Shown one piece after another: positions 37,701 through 44,846 of a stretch of DNA of 64,000 nt. The notes under the pieces are model-generated. The model had not been told where the DNA came from, made no database searches, and was given only the letters and a program-made list of their open reading frames with translations. Origin of the DNA: Betaproteobacteria bacterium (lineage in GTDB: Bacteria > Pseudomonadota > Gammaproteobacteria > Burkholderiales > Thiobacillaceae); assembly GCA_016234655.1 (NCBI GenBank), contig JACRAU010000028.1, positions 1 through 64,000 on the forward strand. Direction: 5' to 3'. Every line of letters begins with the position of its first letter. Position 1 is the stretch's first letter. The translations under genes were made by a program, and so were the position numbers.

Positions 37701-38149
37701 TCGACATCGGGCTGGAAGCGTTCGAGCACCTGTTCTTCGTCGATGCGCCAGATCAATTCGCTCGGCGCAATCGCCCGCAGGCCGGCCAGCAGGGCCACCA
37801 GATAGACATCGCGCCGCGCGATCGGACCGGACGGGGTGTCGAGCAAGACCTCGCCGGCATTCAACTCCGGCAAGGCATCGAAGGCCGCCAGCAGATCGTC
37901 GCGCTCGATGCGGCCCCGGCGATAGAACTCGACGAAGGCCTCGGCCGGCAGGTAGCCGTGGGTGCCGATCAAGCGAGCCGCATCGGCCAAGGCCTGGCGG
38001 AAGGGCAGATGCTGAAAACCATGCAAGGTATTGTGATGCACGAAGTCGCTGATCGGCGCCTGGGCCGGCAGGACATGGGCCAGGTGCTCGACCAGGTGGC
38101 GCAGTTCGGCGCGCGGGTCGTTCGAGGTCGTAGGGCTATCCACGCTCAT
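34790..38149 (-). CDS. dabA: DabA-like (DUF2309) beta-carbonic-anhydrase-related subunit
   Basis: A 1119-residue DUF2309 protein, the large cytoplasmic subunit of DAB systems. The zinc-site residues align with DabA as Cys592 (in VFCMEV), His783 (in LFGHGSH) and Cys798 (in YDCGACSG). The D and R that follow the first Cys in known DabA (C-x-D-x-R) are Glu594 and Gln596 here, so the canonical dyad is changed. The N-terminus has the expected HHNTLHGFQHLPF block. An in-frame repeat-derived insertion occupies about residues 165-178. It lies between a NuoM-like gene and dabB. Confidence 0.88.
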   Translation of the reverse strand: MSVDSPTTSNDPRAELRHLVEHLAHVLPAQAPISDFVHHNTLHGFQHLPFRQALADAARLIGTHGYLPAEAFVEFYRRGRIERDDLLAAFDALPELNAGEVLLDTPSGPIARRDVYLVALLAGLRAIAPSELIWRIDEEQVLERFQPDVDAVKRLRLLAAAGDGPLPNPLPLAGEGANDALRAPKPIDERQALAELWAACLAVLGIEHAMLHPEELMEPGGERIQALHANVPAEIAAEADESWTARMLKRESAQLLGQFLDRVGGDWTLRGLLLALTGRDILDEVRPYLLRHLGAHLDQGMAAWHNPARGLGLYTAWRTSAHEDLGWSLNDLTEWRQQLERLPDDPLDALIQELQLLGLDEARWAGYLEKLAQELPGWSGMFLWRHQHPNYAPAGGIPVDMLDYLAVRLALERLFAQRLCRQHWRIETSLPVLRWYFRRHPAELLVRNALYHSRLPEYLENLGHQLVRQATRSDDEEDDADWYGAAQLIWAWRQNAPVERPEGASPCRTAWPLFRLAQHLGLAAPEIERMGRAGAERLLACVQDLDEARTGYLWLNAYERHYREQIFGALAANHGRSPGRWSRRPYAQMVFCMEVQEEGMRRHVEELNPAVETFGAAGFFGVAINWRGLDDATVTPLCPVVVTPAHEVHELAEAGANDLHAEHVKRRARRLRFKEALHQGSRRGLLGATLIATVAAPVALPVLVGKVLLPARLGKWVQRLREQFDLGVPTRVAINAPADSAPATPAMPRLGFTDVEQAERVAGFLRTIGLTANFASFVVLFGHGSHSQNNPHLSAYDCGACSGRHGGPNARVFAAMANRLEVRGLLAEQGIFIPNDTWFVGAEHNTCDDEIAWYDEALVPPVMQNRFGELKALLAEAGKLHAQERCRRFASAPSKIAAERAWRHVADRAFDFSQARPELGHATNAAAFIGRRAMSRGAFFDRRAFLISYDPSQDAEGKILEAILLAAGPVGAGISLEYYFSTVNNERYGCGTKIVHNVTGLFGVMEGAASDLRTGLPRQMIEIHEAMRLLIVVEHGIEVLTAIYRRQPPLQELVGNGWVQLAAKHPETGAIHLFTPQGWQLWSGQADLPKVARSADWFMGQRDPLTPVLIDSVVEEAVR
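37619..37658 (-). repeat. Repeat palindromic element inserted inside dabA
   Basis: Inverted 9-mers CCCTCTCCC (37623-37631) and GGGAGAGGG (37650-37658) enclose a smaller hairpin. On the coding strand the element reads as PLPNPLPLAGEGA, the peptide signature of a dispersed proteobacterial palindromic repeat that can insert in frame into genes. It adds roughly 14 residues without breaking dabA. Confidence 0.75.
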
Positions 38150-38156
38150 CGCATCC

Positions 38157-39614
38157 TCACGGCACGAACAATTGCGCCAGACGATCGACCGAGGCGCCGA
38201 TCAAGGCCAAGGCCGGCGTCGGGTAGATGCCGATCAACAGGCTGCCGGCGGTGAGCACGCCGGCGGCGGCCAGCTCGGTCACGGTCAGGTCGGGCAGCCC
38301 TTGCATGCGGGCGGCGACCGGGCCGGTGAACAAACGGCCGACGGTGCGCAGGGCATAGGCCGCGCTGACCAGCACGCCCAGGCTGAGAAAGACGATCCAG
38401 CCGCCCCAGGCCTGGAAGCCGCCGATCAGGACATGCAGTTCGGCGATGAAGCCAGCCGTGCCGGGCAGGCCGATGGCGGCCACCAAGGTCAGCACGGTGA
38501 AGAAGGCGAAGCGCGGCATGGTGCGCACCAGCGAGGAATAGTCGGCGATGTCGCGGGTGTGGGTGCGCTCGTAGAGCAGGCCGATCAACAGGAACAGGGC
38601 GCCGGCGACCAGGCCGTGGGCGACCATCTGCATCACCGCGCCGGTGATGCCGGCCGGGTTGAGCGCGGCCAGGCCGAGCAGCACCACGCCCATGTGCGAC
38701 ACCGACGAGTAGGCGATCATGGCCTTGAGGTCGCGCTGGCGCCAGGCCAGGATGCCGCCGTAGACCACGCTGACCAGGGCCAGTGTGACCAGCAGGCCCT
38801 GCAAGGCCTCGGCCGCCATGGGCAACATGCTGGCCGCGCGGATCAGGCCGTAGGAGCCCATCTTGAGCAGGATGCCGGACAGCAGGATGGAGACCGGGCT
38901 CGGCGCCTCGACGTGGGCCAGCGGCAGCCAGCCGTGCAGTGGAAAGATCGGCATCTTCACGCCAAAGCCGATCAGCAGGCCGAGGAACAGCAGAATCTGC
39001 ATCTGCTCGGGCAGGGCGCGGCCAGTCTCGAGGATCAGGGTCATCTCTAACACCTGTTGGCCGGGCGCTGCGTCATACAGTACGAGCAGGGCGACCAGCA
39101 TGAACACCGAGCCGCCCAGGGTATAGAGCACGAAGTTGAGCGCGGCGCGATGGCGGTTCTTGCCGCCCCAACGGTCGATCAGGAAAAACAGCGGGATCAG
39201 CGTGAGTTCCCAGAACACATAGAACAGCGACCAGTCGCGCGCCATGAACACGCCGAGCATGGCGGTCTCCAGCACCAAGAGCAGCATGTAATAGCCCTTG
39301 GCCCGCTCGCGGATGCTGGCCGAGGCGATCACCGCAACCAGGCAGAGCAAGGTGCCGAGCAAGAGCATGGCCAAGGAGATACCGTCGATGGCCAGCACGA
39401 AGGCACTGCCCAGACGCGGGTTCCAGGTGTGCGATTCGTAGAACTGGACGCCGGCGAAGCCGGGGTCGAACTGCTGGTATATCCAGATGGCGTAACCGAA
39501 TGCCACCGCCGTGGTGGCCAGGGCCACCGCTCGCACCAGCCAGGCGAAACGGGCAGGCACCAGCGCGACCAGGGCCGCACCGAAGAGAGGAATGAACAGC
39601 AGACTCTTAAGCAA
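38157..39614 (-). CDS. NuoM-like proton-conducting membrane subunit (first gene of the DAB cluster)
   Basis: A 485-residue NuoM homologue with the full motif set: TM5 FYVFWELTLIPLFFLI, TM7 GFGVKMPIFPLHGWLP, then AHVEAPSPVSILLSGILLKMGSYG. It is the most conventional of the three extra antiporter-like subunits here. The start appears to be TTG at 39614 with AGGCGG about 13 nt upstream; no in-frame ATG lies close. It ends 7 bp before dabA and begins 69 bp after the hyfI-like gene, so the DAB genes could be read from the upstream Hyf-like operon or from a promoter in that short gap. Confidence 0.88.
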   Translation of the reverse strand: MLKSLLFIPLFGAALVALVPARFAWLVRAVALATTAVAFGYAIWIYQQFDPGFAGVQFYESHTWNPRLGSAFVLAIDGISLAMLLLGTLLCLVAVIASASIRERAKGYYMLLLVLETAMLGVFMARDWSLFYVFWELTLIPLFFLIDRWGGKNRHRAALNFVLYTLGGSVFMLVALLVLYDAAPGQQVLEMTLILETGRALPEQMQILLFLGLLIGFGVKMPIFPLHGWLPLAHVEAPSPVSILLSGILLKMGSYGLIRAASMLPMAAEALQGLLVTLALVSVVYGGILAWRQRDLKAMIAYSSVSHMGVVLLGLAALNPAGITGAVMQMVAHGLVAGALFLLIGLLYERTHTRDIADYSSLVRTMPRFAFFTVLTLVAAIGLPGTAGFIAELHVLIGGFQAWGGWIVFLSLGVLVSAAYALRTVGRLFTGPVAARMQGLPDLTVTELAAAGVLTAGSLLIGIYPTPALALIGASVDRLAQLFVP

Positions 39615-39683
39615 TATTTCGCAAGCCGCCTTTCATAGGCTGCGCCCGGTCGGGCGAGTTTGGATTTTACAATTTATGCGGGG

Positions 39684-40214
39684 CTAGCGTCCGCCGCTGA
39701 CTGCCGCAAGAATGCCCTGGAGGAGGGCAACAGGTGTGGGCGGACAGCCAGGCACCTCGACATCCACAGGGATGACGTTGGCGATCTTGCCGCAGGAGGC
39801 ATAGTTCTCGCCGAACATCGCCCCGACCGCACCGCAGCCCCCCGCGCAATCGCCCATCGCAACCACCCACTTGGGTTCCGGAGTGGCTTCATAGGTACGT
39901 TTCAGCGCAGTTTCCAGGTTGCGCGAAACCGGGCCGGTGACCAGCAGAACATCGACGTGGCGCGGGCTGGCTGCGAACTTCACGCCCATACCCTCGATGT
40001 TGTAGTGGGGGCCGTTGATGGCGTGGATTTCCAGTTCGCAGCCATTACAGGAGCCGGCGTCGACGTGGCGGATGCTGACCGCCTGGCCGAACACCTTGAG
40101 GATTTCGGCGTGCAGTTCCTGCTCCCGCGTGCGCATGGAGAGATCGGCCTGCGGCGGCGGCTCCGAGACGATGCCGGTCTTGAAGATTTTTTGCAGGATC
40201 AGGTGGGTCGCCAT
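39684..40214 (-). CDS. HyfI/NuoB-like small subunit with one [4Fe-4S] site
   Basis: A 176-residue homologue of hydrogenase-4 HyfI, HycG and NuoB. All four ligands of the proximal iron-sulfur cluster are present: the GSCNGCE pair, GDCAGG and PGCPPTP. In complex I and group 4 hydrogenases this subunit hands electrons to or from the large subunit. Here it is the last gene of the six-gene Hyf-like set and has no HyfH/NuoI ferredoxin-like partner in the cluster, so the electron source is unclear. It begins 2 bp beyond the large-subunit stop. Confidence 0.88.
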   Translation of the reverse strand: MATHLILQKIFKTGIVSEPPPQADLSMRTREQELHAEILKVFGQAVSIRHVDAGSCNGCELEIHAINGPHYNIEGMGVKFAASPRHVDVLLVTGPVSRNLETALKRTYEATPEPKWVVAMGDCAGGCGAVGAMFGENYASCGKIANVIPVDVEVPGCPPTPVALLQGILAAVSGGR

Positions 40215-40216
40215 GA

Positions 40217-41779
40217 TTACAGGTCCTGACCGGAGTAGCTGAGGTTGAACGATTTGTTGATGAGCGGGAAATCGGGAACGATGTTGCCGAGTACGCCCAC
40301 TTCCAGGAGCGGCCAGTTCTGCCAGGAGGGGTCGTGCGGGTGGACGCGGTCGAGCCTGCCGTCGGCGGCGATGCGCACGGCCACCAACACCTCGCCGCGC
40401 CAGCCCTCGACCCAGCCCAGCCCCTCGCATGCCGGCGTCACCGCCTGGAGCGGTTCGTGGATGGCACCGCCCGGCAGGCGCGCGAGGATCTCGCGGATCA
40501 GGCGCAGAGACTCATACACCTCGGCGAAGCGCACCTCGGCGCGCGCCAGGACATCGCCCCTGCGCCCGGTCGCCATGTTCACATCCAGCTCTGTGTAGGG
40601 CAGCTGCGGGAACTGCACGCGCGCGTCCCAGGCCTGGGCGCTGGCGCGGCCGGCCAGGCCGGTCAGGCCCAGGCGCGCGGCCAGGGCCGGCTTGCAGATA
40701 CCGGTGTTGGCGAAACGGTCCTGCAGCGTCGCGTGTTCGTCGTAGACCGCCTTCAGTTCGCCCACTTCCTGCCCGATCCGTTCGCACAGGGCCGCCAGTT
40801 CCGCCTGGCCGCCGGCATCCAGGTCAACGGCCACGCCGCCGGGCACGATGCGGTCGAACAGGTAGCGATGGCCGAACAACCTGGCCGACTGGCGCAGCCA
40901 GTCTTCCTTCAGGCGCCAGAACTGCATGAAGCCGAAGGCGAGCGCCACGTCGTTGCCGAGGTAGCCCAGGTCGCCGAGGTGGTTGGCGATCCGCTCGATC
41001 TCCAGGAACAGGGCGCGCAGCCAGGCGGCGCGCGCCGGCACGACGCTGCCCGTGGCCTGTTCCACCGCCATGCAGTAGGCCCAGGTGAAGGCGCTGTGGG
41101 TGTCGCCCGAGACGCGGCCGGCAAGCTTGGCGCCGGTCGCCAGGTCCATGCCCTCGAAGCGCTTTTCCACGCCCTGGTGGGTGTAGCCCAGGCGCTGCTC
41201 CAGCTTGAGGATGCGGTCGCCGATGATGGAGAAGCGGAAGTGGCCCGGCTCGATGGTGCCGGCATGGATGGGGCCGACCGGAATCTCGTGCACCCCGTCG
41301 CCCTCGACGCGGATGAAGGGGTAGCCGTCCACTTCGGGAAGTTCGGCGCGGGCGGCCGCGACAGGGTCGAAGTCCCGGCGCAGGGGGAACTGGTCCTCGG
41401 CCCAGGCCTTGTGGCGCAGCCATTTGCGTTCATCCACCACCCCCTCGGCACGGATGCCGAGCAGATCGAAGGTGGCACGCTGCATGCGATCGGCCTGCGG
41501 GAAGATCGCGGCGAGATCCGGGTAGGCCGGCGGGCTTTCCGGAGACCCTGCCGCCAGGGCGGCGCTGATCCAGGCCAGGCCGGCGGCGGTGATGAAGGCA
41601 GCGTGCAGGGCGTAGCCGCCGCCGAGATGCCGGTCGTCCGAACCCCACAACGCGACCATCTGGCCGCCCTCCTCCTTCACCGCTTGGGCGATGATGGGCA
41701 GTTGGACCGTTTCGATGCGGCCGCGCCAGATATGCGCGGCGGTCTGTGTGAGGTTCCAGTCTTGTGCGCCGATCTTCAT
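40217..41779 (-). CDS. HyfG/NuoCD-like large subunit lacking the NiFe-binding cysteines (Ehr type)
   Basis: A 520-residue fusion of a NuoC-like N-terminus and a NuoD/hydrogenase-large-subunit-like C-terminus, as in HyfG and HycE. The site that should read RxCGxC is GRVSGDTHSAFT, and the C-terminal DPCxxC is absent (the end reads NKSFNLSYSGQDL). All four NiFe ligands are therefore missing and it cannot be a NiFe hydrogenase. Such proteins are called energy-converting-hydrogenase-related (Ehr) and their reaction is unknown. The gene lies between the HyfF-like and HyfI-like genes with 1-2 bp gaps. Confidence 0.88.
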   Translation of the reverse strand: MKIGAQDWNLTQTAAHIWRGRIETVQLPIIAQAVKEEGGQMVALWGSDDRHLGGGYALHAAFITAAGLAWISAALAAGSPESPPAYPDLAAIFPQADRMQRATFDLLGIRAEGVVDERKWLRHKAWAEDQFPLRRDFDPVAAARAELPEVDGYPFIRVEGDGVHEIPVGPIHAGTIEPGHFRFSIIGDRILKLEQRLGYTHQGVEKRFEGMDLATGAKLAGRVSGDTHSAFTWAYCMAVEQATGSVVPARAAWLRALFLEIERIANHLGDLGYLGNDVALAFGFMQFWRLKEDWLRQSARLFGHRYLFDRIVPGGVAVDLDAGGQAELAALCERIGQEVGELKAVYDEHATLQDRFANTGICKPALAARLGLTGLAGRASAQAWDARVQFPQLPYTELDVNMATGRRGDVLARAEVRFAEVYESLRLIREILARLPGGAIHEPLQAVTPACEGLGWVEGWRGEVLVAVRIAADGRLDRVHPHDPSWQNWPLLEVGVLGNIVPDFPLINKSFNLSYSGQDL

Positions 41780-41780
41780 C

Positions 41781-43232
41781 TCAGCCTCCCAGGAGTGCGG
41801 CGGCCTGGCGATACCACAGCGCCAGGTAGGGCGGGATGAACAGGCCCAGCATCAGCACCAGGCCGAGGTGGATGAACACCGGCGCCAAGGCGGGTTGGTA
41901 GGGCAGCTTGGGCAGTTCGGTCTCGCCGAACACCATGGGCTGCACCTTGCCGAAAATGGAGGCGAAGGCCACGCCCAGGGCGATGAGCAGGAAAGGCGTG
42001 GCCCAGGGATGCTCGTGCATGGCGGTGGTGATGATGAGGAACTCGCTCGCGAATACGCCGAACGGCGGCACGCCGAGGATCGCCACGGTGCCCAGCATCA
42101 GGCCCCAGCCGATGGTCGGGTTGGTCTTGATCAGGCCGCGGATGCCGTCCATCAGTTGGGTGCCCGCGCTCTGGGTGGCATGGCCGACGGCGAAGAAGAT
42201 GGCCGACTTGGTGAGCGAGTGCATGGTCATGTGCAGCAGGCCGGCAAAGCTCGCCACCGCGCCGCCCATGCCGAAGGCGAAGGTGACCAGGCCCATGTGC
42301 TCGATCGAAGAGTAGGCGAACATGCGCTTCACGTCGGTCTGGCGCTTGATCAGGAAGGCCGCCACCACGACGGAGAGGAGGCCGAAGCCCATCATCAGGC
42401 TGCCCGCCATCTCGGTGCCCAGTGCACCGTCAACCAGCACCTTGGAGCGCATCACTGCGTACAGGGCGACGTTGAGCAGCAGGCCGGACAGTACGGCGGA
42501 GACCGGTGTGGGGCCTTCGGCGTGGGCATCCGGCAGCCAATTGTGCAAGGGCGCCAGGCCGACCTTGGTGCCGTAACCGACCAGCAGGAAGACGAAGGCC
42601 AGTTGCAGCACCGTCGGCTCCAATTGGTCCTTGACGGCGTTCAGGTGGGTCCAGAGCAGCGCGGTGCCGCCGGAGCCGAGGACCTTCTCCGCCGCGAAGT
42701 AGAGCAGGATGGTGCCGAACAGGGCCTGGGCGATGCCGACGCCGCACAGGATGAAGTACTTCCAGGCCGCCTCCAGGGAAGCGGGGGTGCGGTACAGGGA
42801 GACCAGCAGCACCGTGGCCAGGGTGGCGGCTTCCATCGATACCCAGAGGATGCCCATGTTGTTGGTGGTGAGCGCAAGCAGCATGGCGGCGATGAATATC
42901 TGGTAGCTGCTGTGGTAGAGGCGCAGGCGCTTGTCGGTGAGGCGGCCATGCTCCTTCTCGATGCGCATGTAAGGACGCGAGAACAGCGAGGTGGTGAATG
43001 CCACGAAGGCGGTCAGGGCCACCAGGAACACATTGAAGGAGTCGATGAAGAACCAGTCGTCGCCAACCACGATCGGCCCTTCGGCGACGATACGCGCGGT
43101 CAGCACGCCCGCCGCGACCAGGGTCAACAGGCTGAACAGGACATTGATCTCGGGCGCGTTGCGCCGGTTGCCCCAGAGGGCCAGAAACGTCCCGCCGGCG
43201 AGGGGAATACCCAGTAACCAGTAGATTTCCAT
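41781..43232 (-). CDS. HyfF-like proton-conducting membrane subunit
   Basis: A 483-residue antiporter-like subunit of the HyfF/NuoN/Mrp superfamily. It keeps a TM5 glutamate (MGILWVSMEAATLATV), the TM7 lysine and loop (VGYGTKVGLAPLHNWLPDAHAEGPTPVSAVLSG is interrupted only by standard variation), and a histidine-bearing loop (LLHMTMHSLTKSAIFFAVGH). One of two such subunits in the complex, with HyfB-like. Gaps to its neighbours are 1 bp, so it is translated as part of the unit. Confidence 0.88.
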   Translation of the reverse strand: MEIYWLLGIPLAGGTFLALWGNRRNAPEINVLFSLLTLVAAGVLTARIVAEGPIVVGDDWFFIDSFNVFLVALTAFVAFTTSLFSRPYMRIEKEHGRLTDKRLRLYHSSYQIFIAAMLLALTTNNMGILWVSMEAATLATVLLVSLYRTPASLEAAWKYFILCGVGIAQALFGTILLYFAAEKVLGSGGTALLWTHLNAVKDQLEPTVLQLAFVFLLVGYGTKVGLAPLHNWLPDAHAEGPTPVSAVLSGLLLNVALYAVMRSKVLVDGALGTEMAGSLMMGFGLLSVVVAAFLIKRQTDVKRMFAYSSIEHMGLVTFAFGMGGAVASFAGLLHMTMHSLTKSAIFFAVGHATQSAGTQLMDGIRGLIKTNPTIGWGLMLGTVAILGVPPFGVFASEFLIITTAMHEHPWATPFLLIALGVAFASIFGKVQPMVFGETELPKLPYQPALAPVFIHLGLVLMLGLFIPPYLALWYRQAAALLGG

Positions 43233-43233
43233 G

Positions 43234-43896
43234 TCAGCGTTCTTTCAGCTTTTCCATGTGTTTCAGGTCCAGCGAGTCGAAGGTCTCGCGGATCTGGAAG
43301 AAGAAGATGCCCAGCACGAACACGCCCACCAGCACGTCCAGGGCGACGCCCATCTCGACCACCAGCGGCATGCCGTAGGTGGCGCTAGTGGCGGCGAAGA
43401 ACAGACCGTTTTCCATGGCGAGGAAGCCGATCACCTGCGGGATGGCCTTGCTGCGCGTGATCATCATGAGGAAGGCGAGCAGCACGGTGGCCATGGCGAT
43501 GCCCAAGGTCGAACGTGTCACCGTGCCGGACATCTGCGAGATAGGCAGGGCGAGGTTGAAGGCGAAGATGACCAGGACGATGCCGATCAGCATGGTGGTG
43601 GGGATGTTGATCATCGGCTCCACGTCGCGGCCCACATCCAGCTTCTTCACCAGGCGATAGAAGAACCAGGGCATGGCGATGACCTTGAGCGCCAGGGTCA
43701 AGGCCGCGGAGTAGTACAGGTGATGCTGGCCGGTGGACCAGCCGACGAGGGCTGTCGACACGGCCAGCGCCGCGCCCTGCCAGGCGAACAGGGTCACCAG
43801 GCCGACGATGCGGCGCTGCGACAGCATGGCGAAGGAGATCAGCAGCAGCAGCGCGGCCAGCAGATTGACGACTTGCAGGTGGTAGGTGAGGCTCAA
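43234..43896 (-). CDS. HyfE-like membrane subunit
   Basis: A 220-residue, six- to seven-helix membrane protein matching E. coli HyfE (216 residues) in length and pattern, including ALKVIAMPWFFYRLVKKL and the NuoK-like LENGLFFAA-type segment (here MENGLFFAATSATYGMPLVVEMGVALDVLVG contains conserved glutamates in membrane helices). HyfE is found only in hydrogenase-4-type and Ehr-type complexes, which supports the operon assignment. Its gene abuts hyfC-like and hyfF-like genes. Confidence 0.86.
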   Translation of the reverse strand: MSLTYHLQVVNLLAALLLLISFAMLSQRRIVGLVTLFAWQGAALAVSTALVGWSTGQHHLYYSAALTLALKVIAMPWFFYRLVKKLDVGRDVEPMINIPTTMLIGIVLVIFAFNLALPISQMSGTVTRSTLGIAMATVLLAFLMMITRSKAIPQVIGFLAMENGLFFAATSATYGMPLVVEMGVALDVLVGVFVLGIFFFQIRETFDSLDLKHMEKLKER

Positions 43897-43897
43897 C

Positions 43898-44842
43898 TCA
43901 GACCTCCAGCAGGAAATGGATCAGCATGCCCAGCACCCCCAGCAGGAAGGCGGTGCCGAGGAACTCGGGGGCGCGGAACAGGCGCACCTTGGCGGAGATG
44001 GCTTCGAGCAGGGAAAGGGCCGCGCCGCCGACGATCATCTTCACGAGCAGGGCCAGCAGCGCCAGGGGCAAGGCCCCCAGATCACCGCGCGGCGCGATGC
44101 CCCAGGGTACGAACAGGGCAATGCCGAGGGCCGAATAGGTGAACAGCTTCAGGGCCACCGCCCACTCGATCAAGGCCAGATGGCGCGCCGAATACTCCAG
44201 GATCATGGCCTCGTGGATCATGGTCAGTTCCAGGTGGGTGGTCGGGTTGTCCACCGGAATGCGGGCATTCTCCGCCACCGAGATCATCCAGAACGCCACC
44301 GCCGCGAAGGCCATGCTGGGATAGATGGCGAATTCCTTGTGCGCCAGGGTCTGCACGATGACCGGCAACTCGGTCGATTGCGAGATCAGGCTGGCGGTGA
44401 AGAACACCATAAGCAGGGCCGGCTCCGCTAGGAACGAGACCAGCATCTCGCGTCGCGCGCCGAGGGTGCCGAAGGAGGTGCCGATGTCCATGGCGGCGAG
44501 CGCCAGGAACACGCGCGCGAGGGCGTAGATGCCGACCAGGGCGATCACGTCCGCCGCGGGCGAGAACGGCAGGTCGTTGACGATGGTGGGCACGATGCCG
44601 GCCGCCAGGACCATGCAGGCGAAGATGATGTAGGGCGCGAAACGGAACAGGCGGCTGGCGTCATGGGCCAGCACCGCGTCCTTGTGAAACAGCTTGCGCA
44701 GCATGCGGTAGGGCTGGGTGAGCGGCGGCGCGCTGCGTCCCTGCAGCCAAGCGCGGCACTGGTTGACCCAGCCCATGAGCAAGGGAGCCAGCAGGATGGC
44801 CAACAGGGTCTGGGCGATTTGCAGAACGATGCCGGTGCTCAT
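43898..44842 (-). CDS. HyfC/NuoH-like membrane anchor subunit
   Basis: A 314-residue, eight-helix homologue of HyfC, HycD and NuoH, the membrane subunit that joins the redox arm to the proton-translocating part. The hallmark acidic loop is present: SVAENARIPVDNPTTHLELT followed by MIHEAMILEYSARHLAL. Length matches E. coli HyfC (315). I place the start at ATG 44842, giving a 4-bp gap from hyfB; an upstream frame would add eight poor residues. Confidence 0.9.
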   Translation of the reverse strand: MSTGIVLQIAQTLLAILLAPLLMGWVNQCRAWLQGRSAPPLTQPYRMLRKLFHKDAVLAHDASRLFRFAPYIIFACMVLAAGIVPTIVNDLPFSPAADVIALVGIYALARVFLALAAMDIGTSFGTLGARREMLVSFLAEPALLMVFFTASLISQSTELPVIVQTLAHKEFAIYPSMAFAAVAFWMISVAENARIPVDNPTTHLELTMIHEAMILEYSARHLALIEWAVALKLFTYSALGIALFVPWGIAPRGDLGALPLALLALLVKMIVGGAALSLLEAISAKVRLFRAPEFLGTAFLLGVLGMLIHFLLEV

Positions 44843-44846
44843 GGTT

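Noticed and set aside
30248-39614. Ordinary NADH dehydrogenase (nuo) operon
   Set aside because: No nuoA-K set, and the only soluble protein is DabA; the antiporter-like subunits belong to a DAB-type locus.
40217-41779. Active NiFe hydrogenase-4 large subunit
   Set aside because: All four nickel-iron ligand cysteines are missing, so a hydrogenase call is not supportable.
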